DNA of 64,000 nt from Bradyrhizobium sp. LMTR 3 (GTDB lineage Bacteria > Pseudomonadota > Alphaproteobacteria > Rhizobiales > Xanthobacteraceae). Below the pieces are notes generated by a model. It made no database searches, had not been told where the DNA came from, and saw only the letters and a program-made list of their open reading frames with translations. The stretch's first letter is position 1. Each line of letters opens with the position of its first letter. The stretch covers positions 43,421 to 107,420 of the forward strand of contig NZ_MAXC01000013.1 in NCBI RefSeq assembly GCF_001693485.1. Reading direction: 5' to 3'. The translations under genes were made by a program, and so were the position numbers. This document shows positions 55,011 to 63,562 of this stretch, in pieces.

Positions 55011-56045
55011 ATGAGGGCGAGCGCGAACGTTGAACTCGATGCCGGCAGCAAGACATTTGCCTCGGGTCTCCTGCCGGATTTGATAGCCGCATTACGCCGT
55101 AGCCGTAAGGGCGATCTGGTGGCGGTGATCAGCGGCGATCCAAGTATCGGCCCCGAGCTCGAGGCATGGTGTCGCTTCACCCGCAACAGTTTGGTCGATA
55201 CAGCAGTCGAAGACGGTCGCACGCGATGGGTGCTTCGGTACGGAGAGGCTCCCGAGAATGTGGGAGAGGATCGGCCTGTCGGTTCTCGATTATGGCTCTA
55301 CACCAACTTCGATTGTAACCTGAGCTGCGACTATTGCTGCGTGCGCTCGTCACCCAAAGCTCCGCGGCGAGCGCTCGGCATCGAGCGGGTCCGACGGATC
55401 GCAATCGAGGCCGCGGAGCTCGGCGTCGGGGAGATTTTTGTTACCGGTGGTGAGCCATTCATGCTGCCGGATATCGGCGAAATCATTGCAGCATGTGCTA
55501 CGGCGGCACCGACCACGGTCCTCACCAACGGTATGCTGTTTGCCGGACGTCGGCTCGAAACGCTGCGCTCACTACCGCGCGAGCGCATAACCCTGCAAAT
55601 CAGTCTCGACAGTCCCACGCCGGAGCGCCACGAAAGCCATCGGGGGAAGGGGACATGGGCGCGGACCTGGAAGGGGATCGAGCGGGCCCGCGCCGAAGGA
55701 TTCCGCGTGCGATTGGCAGCGACGGTGTCAACTGACGCGGAGGCCGAAGAGTTCCGCAGCTTCCTTGACGCCCATCACGTCAGCGAGGAGAATCGGGTGA
55801 TCAGGCGGATTGCGCTGCGAGGCGCCGCTACACGGGGCGTCGCTGTGGCAAGGGCGGACTTGGTGCCAGAAGTGACAATTACCGCCGAGGGCGTGTTCTG
55901 GCATCCGGTTGGAGCCGAGGATAACGACCTGCTGGTCAGCGGCGAAATCTTTCCGCTCGCCAAATCCTTCGCAGCCGTGCGCCACGCCTTTAATCGCGAA
56001 TCTGAACATCAGCGCCGGTTGGCAACGATTTTCAATTGCGCCTGA
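55011..56045 (+). CDS. TusA-like domain fused to radical SAM enzyme
   Basis: This 344-residue protein has a TusA-like N-terminal domain (about residues 7-77: LDAGSKTFASGLLPDLIAAL, then GDLVAVISGDPSIGPELEAWCRFTRN). The sulfur-carrying Cys usual in TusA (CPxP) is replaced, since the stretch reads ASGLLPD. Residues about 90-340 form a radical SAM domain with CNLSCDYC (C102, C106, C109) and FVTGGEPF. There is no C-terminal SPASM cluster. The substrate is unknown; it is convergent with a PhnD-like gene. Confidence 0.85.
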   Translation: MRASANVELDAGSKTFASGLLPDLIAALRRSRKGDLVAVISGDPSIGPELEAWCRFTRNSLVDTAVEDGRTRWVLRYGEAPENVGEDRPVGSRLWLYTNFDCNLSCDYCCVRSSPKAPRRALGIERVRRIAIEAAELGVGEIFVTGGEPFMLPDIGEIIAACATAAPTTVLTNGMLFAGRRLETLRSLPRERITLQISLDSPTPERHESHRGKGTWARTWKGIERARAEGFRVRLAATVSTDAEAEEFRSFLDAHHVSEENRVIRRIALRGAATRGVAVARADLVPEVTITAEGVFWHPVGAEDNDLLVSGEIFPLAKSFAAVRHAFNRESEHQRRLATIFNCA

Positions 56046-56065
56046 TGAGATCGCAGAGGGTACGT

Positions 56066-56905
56066 TTAGGGCCGCTCTAAAAAGCCCTGCTGCGCCGACG
56101 CTTCCCGCAGTGACGCATATGCTTCAAGCTGTGGCGCGACCCATTGGCGCAACCCTTCTGCCTCGAGCACGGAACGATGGGTCGGGTTATCGAAGCTCAT
56201 GGCGAAGAGGGCCTTGGCAAATTGCTGCTCCAGCGCCGGGTCGAGATCGGACCGAGCTGTGAACATGCAGTGGTTGAAGGGCGGCGAACTCCATATCTCC
56301 GTTAGCGCACCTTCCGGCACCAGGCGCTGGGCGCGTACGGCATCCCAGAAGGGGCTGCCGATGGCGCCGGCATCAGCGCGGCCATCGAGCACCGCACGAA
56401 CGACCTCGGACTCGCTCGTCCCGGTGTCACCGTGCTTGCCGACGTCACTGTTGAAGCGCAGCGTTCGGTAGTCTTCCTCCTCAACCACTCCCTCGCGCTG
56501 GAGAAAGTAAACCGGGAGGATTGCCGCGTGGCCACTGTCGCGGCTACCGAGAGCCAGCGTGCGGTTCCTGAGGTCGGAAAGCTTGGAGACCGAGCCTCCA
56601 GTTACGGCGACGATCTTGGTCATCCATCCCACATCGGTGTCGCGCATCGCGATGGGTCGGCATCGCCGATCGCTCCACGCCTCGGACTGGATAAAAGCGA
56701 GGTTCGTATTCCATCCGATGTCGATGCGCGGCAGCGCATCGCCAGGCAGGGCAAGGAGGGCCGCGACTTGGGCTTCGTAGCTCTGAAATAGCACCACCTC
56801 GACGGGGAGATGCGCTTCCTCGTGAAAGTACCGCCGCATCCCCTCCCAGATACTGACCACCTTTGGATCATATGCGACCGCACCTAACCAGATCGTCCGG
56901 GTCAT
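56066..56905 (-). CDS. PhnD-like phosphate/phosphonate-binding protein without signal peptide
   Basis: This 279-residue protein of the PhnD/NrtA-like periplasmic binding fold begins MTRTIWLGAVAYDPKVVSIWEG, directly at the first beta strand, so no signal peptide or lipobox is seen. Later blocks include LSDLRNRTLALGSRDSGHAAILPVYFLQ and VVRAVLDGRADAGAIGSPFWDAV, typical of PhnD-like proteins. No ABC permease is near. It may work as a cytoplasmic sensor or enzyme-like protein with the neighbouring acyl-CoA dehydrogenase. Confidence 0.82.
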   Translation of the reverse strand: MTRTIWLGAVAYDPKVVSIWEGMRRYFHEEAHLPVEVVLFQSYEAQVAALLALPGDALPRIDIGWNTNLAFIQSEAWSDRRCRPIAMRDTDVGWMTKIVAVTGGSVSKLSDLRNRTLALGSRDSGHAAILPVYFLQREGVVEEEDYRTLRFNSDVGKHGDTGTSESEVVRAVLDGRADAGAIGSPFWDAVRAQRLVPEGALTEIWSSPPFNHCMFTARSDLDPALEQQFAKALFAMSFDNPTHRSVLEAEGLRQWVAPQLEAYASLREASAQQGFLERP

Positions 56906-56950
56906 GATGGCCTCATTTGTCGGCTTGAAGTTCAGATACGATCAGTTCAC

Positions 56951-56976
56951 TTGCAATTCGCTTGCAATTCGCTTGC
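56951..56976. repeat. Short 11-bp tandem repeat
   Basis: TTGCAATTCGC is repeated twice in tandem at 56951-56972 and a third copy begins (TTGC). It lies in the 97-bp gap between the acyl-CoA dehydrogenase stop and the PhnD-like start, so it may be part of the promoter of the latter. Confidence 0.75.
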
Positions 56977-57002
56977 CGAAGTTTCCGAACGCGTCACCGC
57001 GT

Positions 57003-58148
57003 TCAGAACAACGGGATTCCCAAAATGGCCTTGCCGATGAAGTCGCGCAGAACATCGCTCGTCGGCGCCATGACCGCGCCGGCATGGGCATCGCGGAACA
57101 ATCGCTCGATGGCCAGATGTTTGGAGAACGCCGCGCCTCCGCACACCCGCATCGCGGTCGAGGTGACTGCGATCGCGACCTCGCCTGCCGCCGCCTTGCT
57201 CTCGAGCACGCGCAGCATGGTGGTATCCCGGGGACGCTCAAGGTGATCGACGAGATCGTCGATGCGCGACGCAAGCCCGTCCGTGTCGATCTGCATCGTC
57301 GCTAGTTGGGCGCGAAGCGTCTGCAGGCTCTCTCCGAGGGTCTGGCCCAAATGATCGAAGCGCGCGCTGTTGAGATGAGACGCTGTGCCCGCGACTGCGG
57401 CCCGGCAAAGGCCCAGCGCGACCGCCGAGGTTCCGAGGTTGAACAGCGGAAGCACGACCTCCAGCATCGCCTTGAAGCCGGCGCCGTCATCCGTCAACTG
57501 GAGACCCGGTGCAATCTCGCAATCCTCGAGGATCATCGGCGCGGAAGCATTGGCGCGCATCCCGAGACCATCCCACGGGCCGGCGACCGACAGCCCGGGC
57601 GTGTCGCTGGCGACGAGATAGAGCGTCGAATCAGTTGCAGCCTTGCCTTCGGGAGACAGTGCCGAGACGACATAGCTTTGTGCGTGACCCGCACTCGTCA
57701 CAAATGATTTTTTCGCCGTGAGATGCACGTTGGCGGCGTTGCGCCTTGCTCGCGAGACGGGCGCCCAGAAGTGACTGCGCGATCCGGCTTCGCTGAATGC
57801 CAGGGTGGTCAGGTGTCTTCCCGCCGAAATGTCCTTTAGCGTCTGCGCGACGGTGACCCCCTGACGGGCCGTCGCAATCGTCGCGGTAGCGCACACGTGC
57901 ATCAAATAGACCATCGCCGCTGACGCGTCCGCCTCCGCAAACGTCGCGACAATCGCGGCGAGGGTCCGCGGTCCCAGGGCCGCCCCGCCTACCTCGGCGG
58001 GCAGCATGATCCCCAGCAATCCCGCCGGCCCGAGCGCTGCGACGGCCTCGGACGAAAATCGCCCTTCCTTGTCGTTTTGCCTGGCCGCCGGCGCGAGGAT
58101 GTGATTGGCGATCTCCTTGGCATTCGAAAGTGCAGTCTCGTGATTCAT
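57003..58148 (-). CDS. Acyl-CoA dehydrogenase-family flavoprotein
   Basis: This 381-residue protein has the ACAD layout. A helical N-terminal domain contains LGIMLPAEVGGAALGPRTLA. A beta domain contains TLAFSEAGSRSHFWAPVSRA and KKSFVTSAGHAQSYVV. The C-terminal helical domain ends RLFRDAHAGAVMAPTSDVLRDFIGKAILG. It would bind FAD and oxidise a thioester or related compound. The ATG at 58148 (MNHETALSN) is chosen; a further in-frame ATG lies at 58178. It precedes the PhnD-like gene on the same strand by about 97 bp. Confidence 0.87.
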   Translation of the reverse strand: MNHETALSNAKEIANHILAPAARQNDKEGRFSSEAVAALGPAGLLGIMLPAEVGGAALGPRTLAAIVATFAEADASAAMVYLMHVCATATIATARQGVTVAQTLKDISAGRHLTTLAFSEAGSRSHFWAPVSRARRNAANVHLTAKKSFVTSAGHAQSYVVSALSPEGKAATDSTLYLVASDTPGLSVAGPWDGLGMRANASAPMILEDCEIAPGLQLTDDGAGFKAMLEVVLPLFNLGTSAVALGLCRAAVAGTASHLNSARFDHLGQTLGESLQTLRAQLATMQIDTDGLASRIDDLVDHLERPRDTTMLRVLESKAAAGEVAIAVTSTAMRVCGGAAFSKHLAIERLFRDAHAGAVMAPTSDVLRDFIGKAILGIPLF

Positions 58149-58542
58149 GACTACCCTCGACATCCAGATGCTGACCACTGGGTTCTAGGACGAACCCGCT
58201 CTCTCTTCCCCCGCTCTCTCTTCCCGATGCTATGCGAGCTGTACCATAGGATCAACACGACCAGCTCCGGACATGGCGATCTCTTGCCGTGCCAGCAGCA
58301 AGTGCGGGGGAAGGTAATTACGTCCGTCAAAGCCATTTCGTTACGTCGCTCGGAAATTTTTTTACGCCGGTGAAACGCCTCTTCGGACCGTCGCCAGCGG
58401 GGCGGCGCTTGCCCGCCGCCGAGTGGAACGCTACCAATGACCGGCAAGGGCGTAACGAGGTCTGCCTGGTAATGGCAATCAATGATGACGACCCGCTGCA
58501 ATTGATCGCGATCGCCGATCCCCTGCGATTCCGGTTGCTGCC
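58149..58542. promoter_or_regulatory. Divergent region before the glycosyltransferase operon
   Basis: This 394-bp gap contains a pyrimidine-rich near-duplication (CGCTCTCTCTTCC repeated at about 58196-58225) and an A/T-rich run GGAAATTTTTTTACG near 58350. It should carry the promoters for the acyl-CoA dehydrogenase and for the DUF2064 operon. A short open frame inside it is listed separately. Confidence 0.4.
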
Positions 58543-58546
58543 GTGA
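58289..58546 (+). CDS. Possible small leader ORF overlapping the DUF2064 start
   Basis: This 85-codon frame ends with a TGA that overlaps the GTG start of the next gene (GTGA), the same arrangement as the genuine coupled pairs downstream. Its protein (ending LQLIAIADPLRFRLLP) matches nothing I know, and a minus-strand frame covers the same bases. It may be chance. Confidence 0.25.
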   Translation: MPAASAGEGNYVRQSHFVTSLGNFFTPVKRLFGPSPAGRRLPAAEWNATNDRQGRNEVCLVMAINDDDPLQLIAIADPLRFRLLP

Positions 58547-59247
58547 GCTGCGCTGCAATCGGAATCATTGGCAAGGCGCCGCAACCCGGCCGCTCGAAGA
58601 CGCGGCTTGCGACGGCCATTGGTGCCACCGCCGCTTCCGAGCTGTCTGCCTGCTTTCTGCGCGACGTCGCCGCAGCCATCGAGGCAGTGCCCGAGGCGCT
58701 CGGCAGGCGCGGCTATGGTGTCTATGCCCCGGCAGGAGCCGAAGACATCATGCGGCAGTTGCTTCCGGCAGAATTCGGACTGCTGCTACAGGTCGGCGAT
58801 GATCTCGGACACGTGCTGATCGGTGCGGCGCGTGCGCTCCTGGACGCCGAACATGACTGCGTGCTGCTCGTCAATGGCGACAGCCCGACCTTGCCGCCTC
58901 GTTTCCTCGTGCGGGCGATCGAAGCCCTGCGCGAGCCCGGTGATCGGATGGTGCTTGGGCCGGCGAGCGACGGCGGCTACTATCTCATCGGGCTGAAGCA
59001 GGCTCATCAGCAGCTATTCACGCGCATCGCGTGGGGAACCGAAACCGTTGCCCGCAGCACATGTGACCGAGCCGCCGAGATTGGCCTTGCCACGACGCTG
59101 CTTCCGGAATGGTACGACGTCGACGATATCGAGACCTTGGGTTGGCTGCAGGAGGAACTCGCCGGCGCCTCGGCTCGCTTTCGTGCAGGCGGATTTGCCC
59201 CCGCGAGCCGGGCCTTTCTCAAGGCCGGGCCCCAGATAAGCCCGTGA
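58543..59247 (+). CDS. DUF2064/TIGR04282-family glycosyltransferase-like protein
   Basis: This 234-residue GT-A-fold protein has GIIGKAPQPGRSKTRLATAIG, a nucleotide-binding opening like those of nucleotidyltransferases, then VLLVNGDSPTLPPRFL and LGPASDGGYYLIGL. These are the hallmarks of the family labelled TIGR04282 in arsenosugar loci. The start is GTG 58543. It is first in a four-gene overlapping set with a membrane glycosyltransferase, a radical SAM enzyme and a GT2. It may make or transfer an activated sugar. Confidence 0.87.
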   Translation: MSCAAIGIIGKAPQPGRSKTRLATAIGATAASELSACFLRDVAAAIEAVPEALGRRGYGVYAPAGAEDIMRQLLPAEFGLLLQVGDDLGHVLIGAARALLDAEHDCVLLVNGDSPTLPPRFLVRAIEALREPGDRMVLGPASDGGYYLIGLKQAHQQLFTRIAWGTETVARSTCDRAAEIGLATTLLPEWYDVDDIETLGWLQEELAGASARFRAGGFAPASRAFLKAGPQISP

Positions 59248-59251
59248 GCTG

Positions 59252-60616
59252 ATGGCCGGGAACATTTCCAATCAACCCGGTCGACTGGCGCGCGCCGCCA
59301 AGCATGTCGCTCCGCTTCATCTTTTGGCTGGCATCGGTGTTGTCATCGTCGGCATGACGCTCGTAACCCCCTTTGCCTTCGAGACTCTCGGTGACAATGC
59401 CTTCATCGCGCTGACCATCCCCGCGGGTCTCTTGACGCTTGCCGCGACGGGCCTCGCCGAGCGCGCTCCGCAGAAACACGCGCTCTGGCTTGTGTTTGGA
59501 TGTGCGATCATTCTGAGAGGCTATGTGCTGCTGTTCGATCCGCTGCTGTCCAGTGACATCTATCGCTATGTCTGGGACGGCAGGGTTCAGGCCGCGGGCA
59601 TCAACCCCTACCGCTACTTCCCGGCCGACGAGACGCTGGCATTTCTGCGCGACGGGACGATCTTCCCCCATATCAACCGGGCCGATACGGCCGTCACCAT
59701 CTACCCCCCGGTGGCGCAATTTTTCTTCCTCCTTGTCACGCGGCTGGGCGAAAACGTGACCGTGATGCGTCTCGCGCTGCTGGGGTGCGAGGCCGTGACC
59801 GTGACACTGATCATGCTCTTGCTGCAGCGAACGAACCGCCCGGTGACGCGCGTGGTCGCCTATCTCTGGCATCCGCTTCCGCTGTGGGAGATTGCCAACA
59901 ACGGCCACGTGGACGCGCTGATGGTTGCGTTGATGATGCTTGGCCTATGGATCGCCTTGACCGGCCGTGCTCTCCGCGGAGCGGTGGTGATCACTTTCTC
60001 AGTGCTGGTCAAGCCCTATGCGGCGCCGGTGCTGGCCGGGATTTGGCGTCCCTGGGACGTCAAGATGCCGCTCGTCGTGATCGCTACCGTTGCGCTTTGT
60101 TATCTTCCCTATCTGTCGGTCGGCTCGGGAGTTCTCGGATTCCTGACCAAAGGCTATTTGACAGAACAGGGGATCAGTGGCGGCAACGATCTCTGGCTGT
60201 TGTCACTTTGGCGCCTTGTGTTTGGCTATCATGAAGGTGATGTTGCCGCCTACGTCGCACTGGCCGCGCTGGCTCTTTGGTTCACGGGGCTCTCCGTGGC
60301 CCGCAGCTCTCATCACAGCATCGCAACCCGTCTTGCCGACATCAACATGCTGTTACTTCTGGCGCTCCTGTTGTTGTCGCCCAACTATCCCTGGCATTTT
60401 CTAATTATAATGCCGTTTGTCGCCCTGTGTGGATCCGCGCCTACCTGGGCGGTTTCGATCGGAGCGCTGTTGCTGTCCGAACAGCTTGATTGGGATTTCT
60501 ACATTCCGCGAATTGTGAGCAAATCAATTCTGTTCGGAGGTCTTTTGCTAGCTTGCGCCTTTACGGCGTGGAGGGCCCGCATGCAGCGGACTGCAGATTC
60601 CGGGGCATCGCAATGA
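59252..60616 (+). CDS. GT-C-type membrane glycosyltransferase (GT87/mannosyltransferase-like)
   Basis: This 454-residue protein has about eleven membrane helices. The characteristic segment SSDIYRYVWDGRVQAAGINP lies in the first large periplasmic loop, followed by HINRADTAVTIYPPVAQ. The Asp-rich loop and layout fit polyprenyl-phosphate-sugar-dependent transferases. It lies 4 bp after the DUF2064 gene and overlaps the radical SAM gene by 4 bp. It could transfer a sugar made by the GT2 onto a lipid or secreted acceptor. Confidence 0.87.
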   Translation: MAGNISNQPGRLARAAKHVAPLHLLAGIGVVIVGMTLVTPFAFETLGDNAFIALTIPAGLLTLAATGLAERAPQKHALWLVFGCAIILRGYVLLFDPLLSSDIYRYVWDGRVQAAGINPYRYFPADETLAFLRDGTIFPHINRADTAVTIYPPVAQFFFLLVTRLGENVTVMRLALLGCEAVTVTLIMLLLQRTNRPVTRVVAYLWHPLPLWEIANNGHVDALMVALMMLGLWIALTGRALRGAVVITFSVLVKPYAAPVLAGIWRPWDVKMPLVVIATVALCYLPYLSVGSGVLGFLTKGYLTEQGISGGNDLWLLSLWRLVFGYHEGDVAAYVALAALALWFTGLSVARSSHHSIATRLADINMLLLLALLLLSPNYPWHFLIIMPFVALCGSAPTWAVSIGALLLSEQLDWDFYIPRIVSKSILFGGLLLACAFTAWRARMQRTADSGASQ

Positions 60617-61692
60617 ACGTTTCCGGCGAAGTGCAGGGCACTGGCGCGCCCTTCGATCCGCGCCGCTATCACGAGTCGGTCACGGCCGAGCGTACCGAGA
60701 TCGCACAGCGTCCGCCGGTCTGCCTTTATCTGGAGGTGACCAACCGCTGCAATCTGCTGTGCACCACCTGTCCTCGGACCTATGAGGAGCTTGAACCGCC
60801 GGCCGATATGAGCTGGGACCTGTTCACGTCGATTGTCGATCAGGTACCCGCTCTTGCGCGCGCAGTTCTGCACGGTGTCGGCGAGCCGATGCTGGTCGCG
60901 AACCTGCCCCGAATGGTGAGGCACCTGAAGGACCGCGGCGTCTACGTATTGTTCAATACCAATGGAACGGCCCTCAGTGAGCGCAATGGCCGTGCGCTGA
61001 TCGATGCCGGGCTGGATGAACTGCGTGTGTCGCTCGACGCGTCGAACCGCGAGAGCTTCAAGGCGATCCGCGGCAGGGATTATTTCGGCCGCATCATCCG
61101 CAATGTGCGCGCGTTTCGCGAACTGCAGGAAAGAGAAGGGCATGCCAGCCCGCTGGTTTCCATGTGGCTCACCGGCCTGAAGGAGACCGTCGCGGAACTC
61201 CCGGCATTTGTCAAAGTTGCAGCCGAGCTCGGTGTCAGGGAGGTCTATCTGCAACGGCTCGTGTTCTTCACTGAATCGGCCATCGGCAAGGCACGTCCGG
61301 ATCAGGCCTTGTTCGAACGCCTGACACAGGAGGAAGCGGTCTATCTGAAGCAGGCTGAGGAACTGGCGCGTTCCCTTGGCGTAACCTTCAGTGCGTCGGG
61401 CGCAGCGAGCGAGCCGGAGTTAAGCTTGAAGGGCAGCGTCGACGGTTCGCCGTGGTCGTTGTGCCGGCGGCCATGGTCGCTGATGTATTTCACGGCCAAT
61501 GGCCGGGCCCTGCCGTGCTGTATCGCGCCGTTTTCGCAGCATGGCTATGACAATTATACGCTCGGCCATGCCGGGCAGCAGTCCTTGCGGGACATCTGGA
61601 ACGGGCCCGCGTATCGGGACTTTCGCGAGGCGCTCCTTTCGGACAAACCACCTGAATGCTGCGCCAATTGCGGCCTGCGCTGGAGCCTGTGA
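60613..61692 (+). CDS. Radical SAM/SPASM enzyme
   Basis: This 359-residue protein has the radical SAM cluster EVTNRCNLLCTTCPRTYEE (C46, C50, C53) and GVGEPML. The C-terminal SPASM-like part has Cys in WSLCRRPW, ALPCCIAPF and CCANCGLRW, enough for an auxiliary cluster. The ATG at 60613 overlaps the upstream stop (ATGA). Enzymes of this type modify peptides, sugars or lipids. The target here is unknown but probably relates to the product of the flanking glycosyltransferases. Confidence 0.88.
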   Translation: MNVSGEVQGTGAPFDPRRYHESVTAERTEIAQRPPVCLYLEVTNRCNLLCTTCPRTYEELEPPADMSWDLFTSIVDQVPALARAVLHGVGEPMLVANLPRMVRHLKDRGVYVLFNTNGTALSERNGRALIDAGLDELRVSLDASNRESFKAIRGRDYFGRIIRNVRAFRELQEREGHASPLVSMWLTGLKETVAELPAFVKVAAELGVREVYLQRLVFFTESAIGKARPDQALFERLTQEEAVYLKQAEELARSLGVTFSASGAASEPELSLKGSVDGSPWSLCRRPWSLMYFTANGRALPCCIAPFSQHGYDNYTLGHAGQQSLRDIWNGPAYRDFREALLSDKPPECCANCGLRWSL

Positions 61693-62456
61693 ACGAGGTG
61701 ACCCACGAGATCGGCGAGAAGCAGCCTGAGTCGGGCCGCCCGCCCATCGTTTCGGCGATCATTCCGTGCCTAGACGAGGAAGCGGCGATTGGCCAGGTCG
61801 TAACCGAGGTGCTGGCGCAGAATGTGAGCGAAGTCGTCATTGTCGATGGGGGCTCGCGGGATCGTACCGCCGAGCGGGCAGAAGCCGCCGGAGCTCGCGT
61901 GATTGTCGAGCCGCGCCGCGGCTATGGTCGCGCCATTCAGGCGGGCATCGCCGCTGTGCGCGACGACGCCGACATTCTCGTCTTCCTCGACGGCGACGGC
62001 AGCGATCCTGCGGAATTCATCTCCAGGCTGGTGGCGCCGATCGTCGCCGGGCAGGCCGTCTTCGTTCTCGGCTCGCGCGTTCGCGGTTCACGTGAGCCCG
62101 GCAGCCTGACACCACAGCAGCTCCTCGCGGCCCACGTCGGCAAGCTGCTCCTGCGCCTCGTCTATGGCGCGAGCTTTACCGACCTGTCGCCATTTCGCGC
62201 CATCCGCCGCCATGAACTCAGACGTCTCGGCATGAAGGAAGAGACATATGGCTGGAACCTGGAAATGCTGATGCGGGTCGCGGCCGCCCGCCTTCCGGCA
62301 CTGGAAATCGCCGTTGGGCAGCGGCGCCGGATCGGTGGCGTATCGAAGGTTTCCGGCAATCTCATCGCCGGCGTCAAGGCGGCCTGGTCGATTTCGACGA
62401 CGTTCGTTCGTCTCGCACTCGAACTGCGACACCCGCAATCTTCAGGCCATGGTTGA
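61689..62456 (+). CDS. Glycosyltransferase family 2 (polyprenyl-phosphate sugar synthase-like)
   Basis: This 255-residue GT-A enzyme has SAIIPCLDEEAAIGQVVTE, IVDGGSRDRTAERAEAAG and FLDGDGSDPAEFI, the nucleotide-sugar binding series. A hydrophobic but not clearly transmembrane tail follows. A GTG at 61689 overlaps the radical SAM stop (GTGA) and is the likely start; the frame also contains an ATG at 61656. It resembles dolichyl/polyprenyl-phosphate glycosyltransferases, which would supply the GT-C enzyme. Confidence 0.87.
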   Translation: MNEVTHEIGEKQPESGRPPIVSAIIPCLDEEAAIGQVVTEVLAQNVSEVVIVDGGSRDRTAERAEAAGARVIVEPRRGYGRAIQAGIAAVRDDADILVFLDGDGSDPAEFISRLVAPIVAGQAVFVLGSRVRGSREPGSLTPQQLLAAHVGKLLLRLVYGASFTDLSPFRAIRRHELRRLGMKEETYGWNLEMLMRVAAARLPALEIAVGQRRRIGGVSKVSGNLIAGVKAAWSISTTFVRLALELRHPQSSGHG

Positions 62457-62636
62457 TGCCGTTAGCTTGAATCGATCCGCGGTACCAGCTAGGTCACTGC
62501 GGAGCCATCTGCACCGGCACCAACCCGGCGGCATCATGCGGCCGTGTACGGCTTCAAGTACCGCTACGCGCTGACCGCTCTCGGGACGTTTCACTCATCG
62601 CAATTGGTGGACGGGTAACGCAGCTTCGCAAGCAAG
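62457..62636. other. Gap with no recognisable gene
   Basis: This stretch between the GT2 stop and the DUF2934 gene shows a short open piece reading YGFKYRYALTALGTF. It is too short and isolated to call a gene or a remnant. I see no terminator with a T tract. Confidence 0.3.
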
Positions 62637-62816
62637 TTAGAGACGACCGTGAGGCGACGACGGCGGGATTGTCGTCGTGATTGCGTTTTCCGAAGCATCG
62701 TTCAATTCTCGCTCAGCCTGATGGTAGAATTCTTCGTCTCTATCTTTCGGCTCGCCCGCCTGCTGCCACAGTTCGTAAGCTCGCCGTGTGATCTTCATCT
62801 TCTGCGAATCTGACAC
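62637..62816 (-). CDS. DUF2934-family small protein
   Basis: This 59-residue protein contains ITRRAYELWQQAGEPKDRDEEFYHQAERELND, the signature of DUF2934 proteins (Arg-Ala-Tyr-x-x-Trp then Gly..Asp and a Glu-Leu end). The start is GTG 62816 with AAGGAG seven bases upstream; a longer open frame to 62909 adds a hydrophobic piece without a ribosome site. The function is unknown. Such genes are common and often multi-copy in rhizobia. Confidence 0.7.
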   Translation of the reverse strand: MSDSQKMKITRRAYELWQQAGEPKDRDEEFYHQAERELNDASENAITTTIPPSSPHGRL

Positions 62817-63078
62817 TTTGATCTCCTTCGAACTGGCTTTTGGGAACGACCAAAACACAAGGGTGCATCCCAAGTACGCGCTCAACCAGAGAGTCTTCCG
62901 AGCCGACAATATAGTATTTGCGGCTTACAGCGAGGCGCGGCGCGTCAGGAATTTCCTTACATCAGGAAGCAGCCCCGACTCCGCATCGTGATTGCTTAGG
63001 CTTCGAAAGGAGCGCCTAGTTGACTTGTTACAGCTTGCAAGCCAGCGCGGCTTACGGTGCTTAACGGGAGAGACGTCG

Positions 63079-63270
63079 ATGAATCTGTACACGGGGATGG
63101 TGATGCTGGCCATGGCGTTTCTCCTGGTTTGGTTCGGACGTCCCAACAAAGCGGGCATGCATCGCAAGTTCTTGAGGTTTAATGCAGCCCTCGTTCTGTA
63201 TCCGCCACTAATATTGTCGTGCTTCGCATTCGGTGTAGCGGCGATTATTTCTGGCTGGCCAGGGACATAA
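63079..63270 (+). CDS. Small membrane protein
   Basis: This 63-residue protein, MNLYTGMVMLAMAFLLVWFG, has one helix at about 5-20, a basic loop RPNKAGMHRKFLRF and a second helix at about 38-60. GGGAG lies about 8 bases before the ATG at 63079; the frame extends upstream to 62992 without a site. No family recognised. Confidence 0.6.
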   Translation: MNLYTGMVMLAMAFLLVWFGRPNKAGMHRKFLRFNAALVLYPPLILSCFAFGVAAIISGWPGT

Positions 63271-63562
63271 GTTTGGAGGTTTTCCGAGAGAAAATCCGAG
63301 CCGCGGCGAACGAAAGCTCGCGATCGACGGCCTTCGCTGTGTGCGAGAGCTGAAGGTTAAAGCCAAGGACGATCACTGCGCATGGAGAACCGATCGGCGA
63401 AGTGTAGGCGACACGAGCAGAGCTTTTGCAAGGGATCAGGATGCGAACAGCCTGGAGGACCTTCCAGACCGTATGCTCTCTCACTGTTGGTCAAGTAAGA
63501 CTCTCCAACTTTGAGCTCTTGAACGCCCGGCCTCATCCGCCGATCAATGGAGGAAATGTCCG
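63271..63562. other. Gap with no recognisable gene
   Basis: About 290 bp between the two small membrane-protein genes. No convincing frame, hairpin or repeat was found. Confidence 0.4.
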
